64,000 nucleotides of DNA from Clitopilus passeckerianus. Lineage: Eukaryota > Basidiomycota > Agaricomycetes > Agaricales > Entolomataceae. The stretch lies in assembly GCA_944990035.1 (NCBI GenBank), contig CALYLX010000074.1, positions 1-64,000 on the forward strand, read 5' to 3'. The notes beneath the pieces were generated by a model that made no database searches, was not told where the DNA came from, and worked only from the letters and a program-made list of their open reading frames with translations. Position numbers and translations under genes: made by a program. Of the stretch, positions 12,073 through 24,249 are shown piece by piece (positions within the stretch are counted from its first letter, which is position 1; each line of letters opens with the position of its first letter).

Positions 12073-14405
12073 ATGGCGGCACCTACGCAGGAGTATCCCC
12101 CGTGGCTAACAGCTGTACCCACCACTATCTACGCCCCGAACGGATCACCATTGACCACTGCAACGGAAATACTCTATCTCCCACTGACATACTATGGACC
12201 TAGTGTAAGTTATGCTTGGACTCTTGCTTTATCTCATACTTACACTGCGGAAAATAGATTCCGTTGGGTCCAGAATGGACTTATGGTGGTTTAACCTCTC
12301 CTGCTTCAACCAGTTCAGTCATGTCGACAACTTCTATGTCGATAACGATACCGACCACAACTTCTATCCCTACCGCGATACCTACCACCTCATCCTCCAC
12401 CACGTCACCTTCATCTACATCCGCAGCGACATCCACTTCATCACTTCCGTCTTCATCAGTATCATCCTCCTTTTCACTCACCTCCACATCACCTTCACCT
12501 TCATCTACATCCGCAGTACCAACACCCTCTGCCGCTAGCGGGCTGAGCCGTGCACAGCTTATTGGTGTCATAATTGCCAGTATCCTTGGGTTCATTTTCT
12601 CTTCATCGTGGGCCTGCTTCTTTGCTCTGTATCCGCAGACGTAGAAGGAGTAATCGCGGTTCACCATACGGACTCTTCGAGACGAAAGCTTCACATGGGT
12701 TACTCCAGATGGCCGTATGTATGGAGAAGGGTCTCCGAGAACAAGCGGTGAGGAGAGAGACGCTTTCCTTCAGCGTAGCCGTTCCTCAGGTTATAACTCA
12801 GAACTTGGAGCCCGACCTCCGTACGCTGGAATTCCTCGCGTGCCTGTCCCGCATGATAGTCACTCCTCTGGATCCACCTCGGGCTATGGCGATGTGCTGG
12901 AAAAGCCAACTCTTAACCTCCGCCCTGCCACCCCGGAATTCGACTACTCCAATGCTCGCGGCAAGATTCTGTCAGAGGAAGACATCCGCAAAATTGAGGA
13001 AGAAGCAACACTTCCAGACAAAGAGAAGGACGAAGACGACCCGCTTCTGCTACCTCCCCCACGGTTGGTCGACCCAGCCAGGAGAGAAACTTTCCAAACC
13101 ACACGGCGCGAAAGCTCGCAAACAACTCTCGGCCAGTATCCTGATGCTGATGAGCCAGCTACCATCCTTAACGCCCGCCGTGTCCGCGTTGACGAGCTTG
13201 GTATTCACTCACCTCCCAAGCTACCCCATCCAGTCGATGGAAGCGGTTCTAGCAAGAGCACGAATCGTTTCCTCAACAGTCTCGGCCTTAACCGCCTGAG
13301 CAAACTGATGAACTTTGGGTCCACGTCAGGGCACCGTTCTTGGGGACCTGAAGAGGGCGAGGCAGGCCAGTCACTTTTGGGCCGCCGCGACATGGCCGAA
13401 ATGCCTGAAGCAGGACCATCCTCATTCAAGAGACCTATTCTCGGACTGGGTTTAATTGAGGGCGAGCGGCCACAGTCTGGGTACAGCAGCAAGAGCAATG
13501 GGACCGTATATTACGACGCCCGATCTTCCTTCCGCGCCACACCAACGTTGACGAACACTCCTCCGACACCTTTACCAAGAGTCCTTACTCCGAACCTTCC
13601 GGTTTGGGGGAGTGCTTCCTCAAGAGGATCGCCTGCCCCTCACATCCCACCCGTCCCACCCCTTCCGAGTTCTGTTGCAGAACATACCCAGACAAGAGAC
13701 GTTCTTGACGAACCTGCGCCTGCGGCTGTTTCGCCATTCTCGGGTTCGGCTTCGGTGCCTTCTCTACGGGACACAGCGACTGCAGTAACAGCAAGTGATA
13801 GGACTTACTATCCCTTCCCGCCTGGCCTTGAGCATGATGGTGCACGGGCTAAAAGCTGGGCGTCTTCGACCTCACCCCATAGTCGGAATCAATCCTTCCA
13901 CCCCGTTTCGAGTTTGGGCACAAATGCTGGCATTTCGATCGACATTCTGGAGGAAGAACCGCCGAGGGCTGGAGCCAATTGGAGAGCGATGTCCGATATC
14001 TCACAGCACGAGCGACGAGGGACTTTTGGACAGGTAAGCAGGCTTCCGCTGGAGTTTTCTTCTGCTCTTAACTAACAAGTAATTTTGTAGCGAATTGCAA
14101 ATACATCAGAATTCGCTGAAATTGGCTCTCTTTACTCGGAACGCTCCCAGCTCGACCCAAATGCTAACAACGGCTCAAGACGAGACCTGAATGGCTCACA
14201 AGGCTCAGCGTCATCGAATGGTCGTTCTGTAGGAACAGTCAACACGGAAGGCTCTCAGGGATCTGGCGGACCATGGTTAATGGCACCTCCGCCCGCTCAT
14301 ATATTTGGCCGACCGTTCAGTGCGGAATGGACAGGTGCTGAGTCGCCTGAGTCTGCAAGCCCACCCACCAGCCCGAGAAATAACGATTGGACACTTGGTC
14401 TCTAA
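12073..14405 (+). CDS. Ser/Thr-rich single-pass membrane protein with long cytoplasmic tail
   Basis: Exon 1 encodes MAAPTQEYPPWLTAVPTT... up to YYGPS, then a GTAAGT intron; exon 2 begins IPLGPEWTYGG. A roughly 70-residue Ser/Thr tract (12300-12540) suits an O-mannosylated extracellular stalk. A hydrophobic helix LIGVIIASILGFIF... follows, then an Arg-rich stop-transfer segment (RRRRRSNRG), EGSPRTSGEERDAFLQRS and about 430 residues of Ser/Pro-rich cytoplasmic tail. The last intron is 14035-14089 (GTAAGC...TTGTAG) and the C-terminus is PRNNDWTLGL with TAA/TAG near 14405. The architecture (stalk, one TM, long phospho-type tail) is that of fungal wall sensors such as the Wsc/Mid2 type, but no WSC domain is visible, so sensor function is only an analogy. 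There is no clear N-terminal signal peptide; the TM may act as signal anchor. Two or three one-base frame changes are needed in 12595-12720, directly over the TM and basic segment. Confidence 0.7.
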
Positions 14406-15899
14406 GGACTTTGGCTGCTTTCATCTCAATGTGTAATTTATATCCCTGCTCTTCATCTAGAGACCTCTGCTTCTTCTCTTTGCATCTTGCACGGCATTGC
14501 ATATTCTGTGGTCTTGGTTGGGCATACTGCAGAAATATTCGACATTTTTTAGTCATATTACTTACAAGTTACATGGGTTCCGAGGACCCTCTTGCCCATC
14601 TGTATCGATTTACATACATCATCTCAACTGCACGCTGCTCCCGAGTTTGTCACGATTTAGCACGCACATTCACTCCCACAATTTCAGTTATTTACTACTT
14701 ACAGAGGTTCGTAGTGCCTGCTGACGCTTCTTGGTACGGATACAATACAGCCCACTTGTGTATATATTACTTTACGATTACAGAATGAAATAGTTTGAGC
14801 GCGTCTATTATTCCATGAAGCTTTCGAGTTATTCAAGATTTGGCCAGAGGTGTGGCGTCGAGTCTACATTGATTTGGTGCCATTTTGACTATTGACCACA
14901 ATCAACACACAGTGAAGACTGCCATTCTTGCGACAGAACACTACTACGACGCGCAATCTAGTTTCGCGTGTCTTTCATTGAAAGATTCCAGTCAAGAGTA
15001 GTGAATGGCAACTCGAAACAGCCGAAAAACTCCCTTGTCACCTGGACTCATTGCAACCGTGCTGGAACCGCTGTATGTCTTCTAACGCTCTCGGCGGCGG
15101 CACGAGGTCAAAGGACGCTTACAGGAGGTTATGACCGCACGAAAACGGGTACAGTCAACAGGCGAGCGTCTGCCCATTTACCCTTACACTTGCAGTAATG
15201 GTTTTCCTTTGAGTCAGGATCTTCACCTTCGAGGTCCGTTGCGCATTTCCGCATGGTGATACCATCGATGAACCACACGCGGGTCTGGGAGCAGATTGTC
15301 GTTATGTTTATGTCAATGATTCTTTCTTTCTCCGTGGTTCTAGCGATGCGATGGGCTAATATTGTGTCCCTCTAGGCAGACCTGGCTACCAGAATTGTTC
15401 AAGGCCGCACAAGAATCCGGAGCCCTCCTCGCACCCGGCCCGCGTAGCTGTTCTTCGGATAGCACTCGTTGTCGAAACGTCCAAACCGTTCAAACGGTCT
15501 TCCGCCTTTTTGAATGGACGATCTTTACTCAAACTTGAAGAACTCCATTCGACGGGCCGGACCCAGGGTGTTTCGAAGCTATTTCCTCGCACTTGATCCC
15601 ACTGTCATCATTGGGTTGGAGATGCTTCGCCGAAGATGATGCTGGCCCTCGACTGCAACCTCGTACTCCTTCGTTCACCTGGCTGGCGACCTCCCAATTT
15701 CAACCGTCACAAGGTCGACTCAGGTGCTCAAAATACCTTCTCGGTCCCTTCAAGTTGACGTTTCTTCCACGAGCTTCGCTCCGCTCGCGCATTCTCTAGG
15801 GAAACCTTCGATGCCAGTCGAGATGACGGACCGGACAACTCGCCTAGGCAACCTACTATAAAAAGAATAACGGGCAAAGTGACCACATAGCCTACGAAG
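14406..15899. other. Intergenic, no gene seen
   Basis: About 1.5 kb with only short frames on either strand (for example 14387-14788 and 15386-15592), none with a domain, signal peptide or splice support. The right end is the GH51 promoter. Confidence 0.35.
15857..15864 (+). promoter_or_regulatory. TATA-box-like element of the GH51 gene
   Basis: TATAAAAA lies 36-43 nt upstream of the GH51 start codon at 15900. If it is functional, the transcript would begin close to the ATG and have a very short 5' UTR. This is seen by motif only. Confidence 0.4.
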
Positions 15900-18800
15900 A
15901 TGCTATCCAAGCTGTCTGCTATTCTCGGGTTGCTTCTGTTTACAGGTACGGCTCAGGCCGTTACTGTATCAGTTAGTGCAACTGCCAGTCATCCCATTCC
16001 TACTACTTTATGTCAGTATGATGTTATAGCTATTCGTCGAAATGTATCTCACGTAGTTCTTAACAGGGGGGCAAATGTACGAGGTATGAGCAATGGTGTT
16101 AAAAGCGACATTTCACAAATTCACGAATTTCTTTTGCGCCCTGAAGGACATTAGCGTAAGTACAATTTCCCGTCTTGGTTGTCCATGATGCTGATTAACA
16201 TGTCTGCGTAGCATGTAAGTTGATGAGGTCCGCTTCGAGAGCTTTTCTGATATGGGTGTTTCCTTTAGAGTGGCGATGGCGGCCTTTATGCAGAGAGTGA
16301 GTCTGAGTTAACCACGGGGCTTTTCAGCAATATCTCACATGTTGTAACTCCAGTGCTCCAGAATCGAGCGTTCCAACAAGTCAGCCCTGGGTCATCTGCC
16401 TCTTTGGCGGGATGGTCTACTGTTAATGGTGCCACTATCAGTGTGGTAAGGGCAAGCACGCCAGTATCGGCCGCCCTTCCAAACGCTTTGCAACTCGTCG
16501 TTCCAAGCGGTCGCTCCGGAGGAGTCGGTTTCGCCAATGGTGGATATTACGGTATGCCAAACAAGTGCATCTACTTCTTGGTGCTAATCCCCTTTTCTAT
16601 TAGGGATGAAGATCACTGGAGGGTCGCAATACAAGGCATCCTTCTACTACCGGTTCCCCTCGTCATCGAGTTACCGCGGTAATGCAGTCGTCAGTCTCCA
16701 AACCACCGGTGGCCAGATCCTAGCCTCCACAAACGTGGCTCTTTCTGGTGCTCAAACTTCCTGGCAACAAATCAACGTAACTTTAACTCCTTCATCAAGC
16801 GCCTCCAACCTGTCGAACCGATTTGCTGTCACTATTGACGGTTCTGCTGGTGCACAAACGGTTCAGTTTGCAATGCTCTCACTTTTCCCTCCTACCTTCA
16901 AGAATAGGGAAAACGGTCTCCGTGTAGACATTGCTAATGCAAGTCTTTCTCCTCTTTTTTGTTTGGTTTTGAATGATCTCAGCTAATGAGGAATGGGCAG
17001 GCTCTCGTTGAGATGGCACCATCGTTCTTCCGACTCCCCGGTACATTACCTTTGTCCTTCATCAACGAGTAAAACCCTGACGTTACCGGCTAGGTGGCAA
17101 CAACTTGGAAGGCCAGACGGTCGCATCAAGGTGGCAATGGAATGCAACAGTCAGTCTTCTACCTGTCGATTCTTCTTGACGTATGCTCATCATATAACAG
17201 CTAGGACCTTTGGTAAACAGGCCAGGTATTTAAGGAGAAATTTGTTGCCTTATTCATAATCAATTTGCTGCCAAGGCCGCGCTGGCGATTGGAGCTACGT
17301 CAATACAGAGTAAGTATATCCTCCGGCTGACAAGCATAGCGGCTAACACGGTTCATTAGCGGTCTCGGCCTCTATGAGTACCTCTTGTGGTGTGAAGACG
17401 CAGGAATGGAACCTATCATGGCCGTCTGGGCAGGCAAGTCTGAGATTATCTTCCTGGTTTGTACGATCTAACTTAACTCGTCGTCCAGGATACGCGCTTG
17501 GAGGCGAAACCGTCGCTCAGAATAACCTACAACCATACATCCAACAAGCCATTGACCAGGTTGATCCAACATCTAATATCGATCAACCAGCGAAGGTGCT
17601 TACCTCCTCCCCTAGATCAACTTTGTCGTCGGTGATGCTTCGAAGAGTTCCGCTGGTAGGAACAGAATTTCTGTTTAAGGATGCAAGCAGTGCTGAACTC
17701 CGATAACAGCGGCATTGAGGGCTTCTCTCGGTCATTCTGCCCCATTCAAGCTGAATTACGTCGAGATTGGAAACGAGGTGAGTGTTTGTAGCTAATTTAC
17801 CCGGACGGTTGCTAATCACCCCATCGTAGGACTTCTTTGCCTCCAACTCGTTCGTATATCCATGGCCCATGCCTATTTAATGCAATCTCAAACACTTGTG
17901 ACTTCCAGATACACATACCGATGGCCCGCTTTTGCAAACGCCCTCAAGGCTCAGTTCCCCAATATCAGTACGTTCTTTTTCCTCAAGGCAATTTATCAGG
18001 GCTGACCTCTGCCATAGACTTCCTCGCCACGTCCTATGTCAACAGCCCAGTCCTGTCACCGAAACCTACTCATTGGGATGTCCATGTTTACCAACGACCC
18101 TGTGGGTCTCCAATCTACGCCTAGACCGTCAGCTAGCTAACATGCCTTGTTAAGCCTGGTTCACTCAAAATGCTTTCTACTACGACGGGTTTGCTGTAAG
18201 CTCCGAGTATAGGTATCCGTGATTATTTTCTGACCCAATACTTTTAGCGCGATGGCACAAAATACTTCGAGGTACGATCCAGTTGTTGATTTCCAGTTTC
18301 CTTACTCAAGGAAGTATGACCTTCCAGGGAGAATATGCAGTGACTGCGGATGATAGCGGTGCCAACCTAAAATACCCAATCATGGCAGGTAAGCATCAGA
18401 ATCTTCGCCTTGATCTCTATGACAGGCCTAAACCTCTGTCAGGCTCGGCCGGAGAAGCTGCGTTCATGACCGGCATGGAGAGAAACAGCGATATTGTGTC
18501 AGTCATATTCGTACTTGTGTCATTGCGCTTGCTTATCTATAATCTTCGCAGATTCGCCGCTTCTTATGCCCCTCTTCTCAATGTGAGCCTGGCTACCTTT
18601 TCTGACACCTCACGCTGACGCTAGATCCCTTAGCATATCTCTGGTTCTCAATGGGTGGGTCATACCTCCAGTTTGTTCTCGAATGCTTACTGAAGAACCG
18701 TGCCCCAGACCCCGAATCTTGTCAGCTTTGAGTACGTGTACCTGTGCACCTTTGTCACACTAGATTCTTATTCTTGGCTAGTTCTGGAAGCGTTATTCGG

Positions 18801-19274
18801 TCTACGAGCTTCTACGTCCAAAAGGTCAGCTTACTATCATTTCTACTTCGAGCGAAAATGTGCTGATATCCTCTAAAGCTCTTCAGTCTGAACAGAGGTG
18901 ATGAATACCTCCCAAGCACCTTACCTTCCAAGACTGGTACTCTGCACTGGAGTGTTGTCCGCAAGAAGTCCTTCAACCAGATTATCATCAAGGTATAGCA
19001 TCAAATTTCTAGAGAAATGTTCAGTAGCACTGACGCTCTTCGTAAGGTTGCGAATACAGTCGGATCCACGGCACCTCTGACCTTCGTGCTGCCTTTCAAT
19101 ACGGTGTCATCTTCCGGTAACTTGCAAGTCCTGCAAGGAGCTCAGACCGCGAGTAACACCCCTACCAATCCTAATGCTGTGGTCCCCAGCACCAGCACCA
19201 TTACAACCGGCAAGACCTTCAACTATACAGCTCCTGCGTACAGTGTCAGTGTTATTACAGTTACTGCCCAATGA
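15900..19274 (+). CDS. Secreted alpha-L-arabinofuranosidase, GH51
   Basis: It releases terminal alpha-L-arabinofuranose from arabinoxylan or arabinan and acts outside the cell. Residues 1-20 form a signal peptide ([20 protein letters not shown]). Conserved GH51 landmarks follow in order: [32 protein letters not shown], a carbohydrate-binding-like beta domain ([17 protein letters not shown]...), [73 protein letters not shown] (acid/base Glu), FEGEYA-type (here FQGEYAV, nucleophile Glu), [32 protein letters not shown], and a C-terminal beta domain ending VSVITVTAQ. Introns are numerous and tiny exons encode the N-terminal catalytic motif: 15900-16011, 16067-16083, 16147-16155, 16212-16214, 16269-16296, 16354-16551, 16604-16938, 17001-17040. 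One intron uses a GC donor. No frame break was found, so the gene looks intact. Confidence 0.92.
16147..16155 (+). other. 9-nt micro-exon of the GH51 gene
   Basis: GACATTAGC (Asp-Ile-Ser) is flanked by CCTGAAG on the left and GTAAGT on the right. It is in phase 0 after the 17-nt exon 16067-16083 and supplies the DIS of the GH51 motif EDISHSGDGG. The flanking introns are 63 nt (16084-16146) and 56 nt (16156-16211). Confidence 0.75.
16212..16214 (+). other. 3-nt micro-exon of the GH51 gene
   Basis: CAT (His) sits between a GCGTAG acceptor and a GTAAGT donor, with a 56-nt intron before it and a 54-nt intron after it (16215-16268). It supplies the His between DIS and SGDGG, which is conserved in the family as I know it. 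Skipping it would stay in frame but lose the residue. Confidence 0.65.
16939..17000 (+). other. GC-AG intron in the GH51 gene
   Basis: The donor is AAT|GCAAGT and the acceptor GGGCAG|GCT. Removing 62 nt joins VDIAN to [14 protein letters not shown] in phase 0, giving the conserved GH51 sequence. A GT donor one base away would break the frame. GCAAGT is the consensus form of GC donors. Confidence 0.7.
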
Positions 19275-19572
19275 TCTATTGGAGATGGGGCTCATACAAT
19301 GGTGGATATCTCGGGCTTTTCGTATCGCGTCGGTACAAGTTATCTTTTCAGAAATACAATCCATCCCTGGTTTTATCTTGTTGCCTGGTCTGGCCCTGTA
19401 CAATATTTCTGAATCAGTGCGACCACCCATGCGGAAGACCGTGTCGAGTTGCAAAGTGTCTCTGGAACAGATCTAGGTACAAGCGTTTCTGATAGTGGTA
19501 TAAGTTTTGAATGTGCAGCTTCTACAGAAGTGGAGGTATTGTACATATAATATCATACAGCTTCCGGTTGTT

Positions 19573-21431
19573 CTAATCCAGCCGTTCATCTCGTTCCGAG
19601 AAGTCTAGTTGTTTGGGTAAAATGAGGGCAGTTCGCAGTCCAGCGAACGAGACAAAGCATAGTATCAGATAAACAAAATTGCCTCCAAGGAGATTCCTTT
19701 CTTGCGAATATGCGAAGAGAGAAGATGCAACCGAGGGTGCGATTGCACGAGCGGTCGATGTCACTGCTTGAGCCAGGCCGTTGGTGGCGCCGAGCGCTGT
19801 CCTTGAGGAGCACTGTGCGCAACGAAAATCTGTATGGAAGCTAGGGTCTTAGGTTAGTCGTGCCGGATACAAATGGAAATATCCACGACTGACCGAACGC
19901 CATTGTATTCGTGAACCGACACGAAAGCTGTACAACAAGCACAAGCCAGACCATCGGATTCAAACCTCCAGTCTGACGTGCAAAGTAGTTCAACAACGGA
20001 TACAGCGCCATGCCGAAGAGGTAGCATGCATGAGCAAACACCTGGGCCTTCCTTGGTCCATAATGGCGGATGAGTCTGGCTGCGCAGAGGACTTGAAATG
20101 CGATGTTGAAGACGCCGAAGACGCTCATGAGCATGCCGATTTGATATGGAGTCAGACCGAGACCGCCGTTGGCTACTGAGGTAGCGTAGACGAGAGGCAT
20201 CAGTGCCCGATGAGATGAGTTTGAGAGAGCTTGGAGTATGTATACTGCGAGGGCGTTGAGAACTGGGGGTATGAGGAGATCAAGGAAGGGCGGAGACTTC
20301 GGGAGGGCTTCAGGAGTGCCAGGTGATAGGTCGATTGGGTGATGGCCGTCATACTCATCGAGAAGCGGACTACTGATTGTTGGCGTATTCCCTGTAGCCG
20401 AGACTGGCTTCGCTTGTGAACGAGAGGTAATGGGAAGGGTCTGAAAAGAAGAGATATGAGCACCGGCTCCTCTAAGGCCTGAGAATGTGCATACCTCTTC
20501 GAGCCATAGGTATGCAAGTAAAGTACTCGTAACAGCAACAAGACTAGTCACGATGCAGGGGAGAGCATATGGGTGGTCGCAGAAATATATGCTGTTGCCG
20601 AACAAATAGGGCCATCGGGTAGCAGGTTCTGCGAACAAACCTCCAATGTATTCTCTACGGAAAGTATTTGAGGTTAGAAGCGAGCAAAAAGGCAGAGGGG
20701 ATTATGATCAATTTACCCTGTCGTACTTCCTAACGTCCAAACAACAGCCAAGATAGCATATGCATCAGCAATATTGCTTGAGTCGGAAAGCTTATCGATG
20801 ACCGATATTAGACTAGACGCTCATATCATTCATATCAACGAAGAATATCCCACCTCAGCGACTACGCTTTTTCAACGCCTGTGATTTGATCATGAAGCTG
20901 GCTAAACTTCTGGCATAGCGATTTGCTTACCGACTGCACCATTGAATAAGCCTTGAATTGCTCTTGAAACAATCAAGGATCCATACGACGAGGATAAGCC
21001 AAACCAAAGCATGGTCAGGCTCAGGCCGAGTGCCCCAATCAGAAGAATCGGGCGTCGTCCGTGTCTGTCAGATGCCCATCCCCAATGAAAGACAGACATG
21101 GCTTCCGTGATGCAATAAACCGTTGTCTGCAGCGATAGCAGATTGTCAACCCGAGCAACCAACGCGATAGAGCTAAAGTACCGACAATGAGTCCAGAATA
21201 GTATCCCGCCTTCCGCTCATCTCCTCCAGTAATGCCTGTATCCTGCACAAATCTGATGAAGAATGGGTCCACAGTGTGCGTGGTCACCATTTCCACCGCC
21301 GCGATGAAATAGACCAGCGATAACTGCTGCTTGGGCAGAGGCGTTCGGGTTGGCGTTTTCTTCAGAGCTGGACCCGGTAGCACATCGCGTGCTCCGCCTT
21401 CCTCATGGCGCACGTCCATTCCTAGGCTCAT
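19573..21431 (-). CDS. MFS transporter, DHA1/ZIF-like (copy 2)
   Basis: Paralogue of the + strand transporter at 9.5-11.4 kb; membrane exporter, substrate unknown. The start MSLGMDVRHEEGG is at 21431 (an upstream Met lies at 21458). It then reads TPLPKQQLSLVYFIAAVEM (TM1), ERKAGYYSGLIV, AMSVFHWGWASDRHGRRPI (motif A), SRAIQGLFNGAVG, NIADAYAILAVVWTLGSTT, GGLFAEPATRWP, a roughly 75-residue cytoplasmic loop, then TM7-12 with LPALVY-type motifs: LMPLVYATSVANGGLGL, YQIGMLMSVFGVFNIAFQV, LIRHYGPRKAQVFAH, NTMAFG and IAPSVASSLFAYSQE. Stop near 19573. A single base is missing between HSAP and ALGATNGLAQAV (19801-19808, a short AA/GG run), which otherwise aligns exactly with copy 1. With copy 1 it brackets the GH51 and membrane-protein genes in inverted orientation. 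Confidence 0.78.
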
Positions 21432-21474
21432 TTTTAATGAGGAATGGGATTTCAACAAGGTATCGTTGGCATGG

Positions 21475-21613
21475 CCTTCAGTGCAAACTTGACGGAGCGA
21501 CGACCCTAACTCAGGAGCAGGTCAAGAATCAAGCTCAAATGGGGCTCAGGCTCGTTCAAACTCAGAACGGAATCTTCCGTACGTACAACTTCACGCTGGG
21601 CTTGAGCGCTTGA
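21475..21613 (+). other. Orphan open frame between MFS and carboxylesterase
   Basis: A short frame (…LTQEQVKNQAQMGLRL, then NGIFRTYNFTLGLSA, stop at 21611-21613) reads like the C-terminal end of a real protein but has no upstream exon on the same strand that I can support: MFS copy 2 occupies the DNA to its left on the other strand. It may be a gene fragment. The function is not recognised. Confidence 0.2.
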
Positions 21614-21681
21614 CCGAGACCTCGACTTCGACCTCCGCCAATAATAATTCTAGAATCTATTGTAAGCAGCTATGCTACATT

Positions 21682-23795
21682 CTAATTCTGCTGAAATGCA
21701 GCTTGTGAAGCAATAGCCGTACATCTTGAAGTTTCTGGATCGACCTCTTTTTCTAAGAAAATACCACTCTGGCTCGTCGTGTTCCTTGAGCTTTGCTGCA
21801 AGACCAAACGCGTTCTATTTTGGGAAGAAAACTGGGGCCAAGCTGGTGACTTGATGAGCTTGTATGTATTAGGGTCCCGAGATCGAACAAAGGAAAGCCA
21901 GTAGGCAATTAATTCCTCAGCAAACGCGTCCTCGACTGGCGTCATAGGAGTAAAAATCGCCGATCCATTGGAACTGGAATATTATTTGAGGTTTTTAATC
22001 AAGCTCTTAGAAGAGGACCTACCCTGTGTTGACGCCCTGGAACATCATCCAATTCTCTGCTGCATGTGCTACAGCCAGACTAGGAAGAGTCGGGTTTCTT
22101 TGATTGTATCGGTATGTCCATGTGTTGACGTTTTTGCTGAAGCTCTGACCCATGATTGTCCGCTTTTAGGAATGAGCATGCCGTCCGACTGGTACCGATG
22201 ATCCGCCTACCGTACACCGAACACTGATATCGCCGGTCAACGTTTGGTTGCGGAGGGCGTCAGTCGCAAAATTGGACATAGAGTATAGCTATGGGAATAC
22301 TCAGTTTCAGGCGACGAGATGAGCAAGGCGTTGACGAACATTGTCTAATTCTCTGATGTCTTCCGGTCGGATTTGGGGAAAGTACAGTTTCACAGCTTCC
22401 TGTGCGTCACTGCTGCCTATCGCCAACGTCTCGTTGGTGGTCGAACTGGAATATATATTAGGAGATGGTTAACACGAAAAGTGGCTCCGTACCCAACAAT
22501 CAGCGGAACCTTTGCGAAGTTTCCCGACATGATGGAGCGCGTCGGATAATCGGTGATAATCTTGCCATCCACGACGACGTGAAAGGTCTTGTAGAAGGAG
22601 CCATTGCTATGTTCCATGGTCAGCGTGCCGCAGGGTACCCAACAGTGCAGTTGCTTACAATGCGGGCGTGTTGGCGCTATCTTGCGCTATTGCCAAAGTA
22701 CTAATGTCCGCCTTGCGAAGACAAGCCATCTTTTCTCTTGTGGTCCCAGCACCACACCCCGCTTGCTGCGTATAGAAATCGAACAGCGGCTACAGGTGAT
22801 TTAGTCATTATCCGGACATTAACCACGAGAAAGCTGACCTTCTGCTGCTCTGGCAGTGGAACGGGTGGTCTAAATGCACTCTGGACTATTGCACCCGAAA
22901 AGAGCTTTTCATCTTCATGCGCAACAAGATGAAGTTCAACCGCTGCTCCACCTGCACTCTCCCCATTTATAGTGACCTGGTCTGGGTTTCCTCCGAAACT
23001 GTGAATGTGACGCTTCACCCATTTGAGCGCTTCGATCTGGTCTTTGAAGCCAGCATTAAGATCGCCCAGGCTTGGGTCAGATTGGAAATCTGGTAATGCT
23101 AGGAATCCGAAGGAGGAGAGCCGGTAATAGATGGAGACAATCACGACGTTTGGACTTTGGTGCACCCAGTGGTCGAAGGGCCATTGACGGGGGTTCCCAT
23201 AGATGTAGCCTGGCAGCAAGGGTGTTAGTGAATTGTCTTCACCTTAGTCAAGGCGTGTTACCTCCACCATGGATGTATACCAAGACTGGAACTAATCATA
23301 TTCGGTCAGACATAGTAAGCCTACTTGAATGAACTGACTCACGATTAGCTCCTTCCGAGGCGCCTGTAGGAGCATAGATGTTAACCTTTAAACAGTCTTC
23401 ACTCCCAGCTCCCCCGTGATCAGTCACTTTTTGAGAGACGATATGGTGAGTGCAACACTTCAGGGTGAAGATTGTATGGGGCTCTTACCATTAGTCTTTC
23501 CTTGTACGCAGAACTCTGGATATTGTGTTGCGTCAATAACGGATCCTTTTGAAGCCTCTGATATACGAGATGTGTTAAGGGGTACCGGGGCCCGGAAACG
23601 TAGATCCCCAAGGGGAGGCTCAGCGTATGAAATTCCAAGATAAGCTACTGTGTTTGGATAGGATTGGTTTCCTAGATATTTGGCATATCCAACATCGACG
23701 ATAGGGTCGGTTGGAGAACTTGAAGGTGCAGCCTCGACCCAGCAGCTCCAGACAAGGAGAACGTAGAAAATGCCCAAGAGAAGAAAAGATGGCAT
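21682..23795 (-). CDS. Secreted type-B carboxylesterase (copy 1)
   Basis: Alpha/beta-hydrolase fold esterase or lipase, secreted. The first 22 or so residues are a signal peptide (MPSFLLLGIFYVLLVWSCWV...). Next come YAKYLGNQSYPNTVAYLG and YAEPPLGDLRFRAPVPLN, the type-B N-terminal signature. GYIYGNPRQWPFDHWV, then VVIVSIYYRLSSFGFL, lead to the nucleophile elbow TINGESAGGAAVELHL (catalytic Ser). Later exons give VDGKIITDYPTRSIMSGNF and VPLIVG, an AHAAENWMMF segment that likely holds the catalytic His, and the tail AYWLSFVRSRDPNTYKL. At least six short introns are present. It is a tandem paralogue of the next gene (24.25-26.35 kb, same strand). The substrate is not deducible; feruloyl or acetyl esters of plant wall or sterol esters are both possible for the family. 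Confidence 0.85.
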
Positions 23796-24249
23796 CTAAG
23801 TAGCGAAAGAAGAATCCGCCGTAGCCATGAATAGAGAATATATATTCCTCCGTGAAGGCCGTTTCATCGGAGCGGGTCATTCTCCCTAGCATCGTCAGCG
23901 GCACTGAGAGATTTTCCTCCCGATAGTGCAAGATCTCGACAGGGTGAGGAGCAGCCACTTCGCAGTCCGCACGTTGCATTTGGAGGGTTGAAGATACCTC
24001 GATCAATTTAAAACCTAAAAATAGGTGACTTTGGCATTCAATGTAACAGGACACGGGTGACCTCCTACTCTCCGAGGTGACCTTCCTCGTTACCGATGAA
24101 CAAGCGATTCCGAAGGCTGTCACCCTCGGTGCGTCACCAGGTGCTCCACTCATGATCTTACCATCGAATCAGGTAAACTCACGTACGGGGTTGCTTGCAT
24201 CGAGAGTAGGATATTATTGAGGAAGCTGTAGTCCATCGTATGATACTAC
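23796..24249. other. Spacer between the tandem carboxylesterases
   Basis: This 454-bp stretch separates the stop of copy 2 from the start of copy 1 and must hold the copy 1 promoter. It is AT/GC-neutral with no gene and no repeat that I can see. Confidence 0.35.

Noticed and set aside
12281..12694. Acidic minus-strand frame of 137 codons
   Set aside because: Antisense of the Ser/Thr-rich stalk; ACN/TCN codons mirror to Gly/Val/Asp/Glu.
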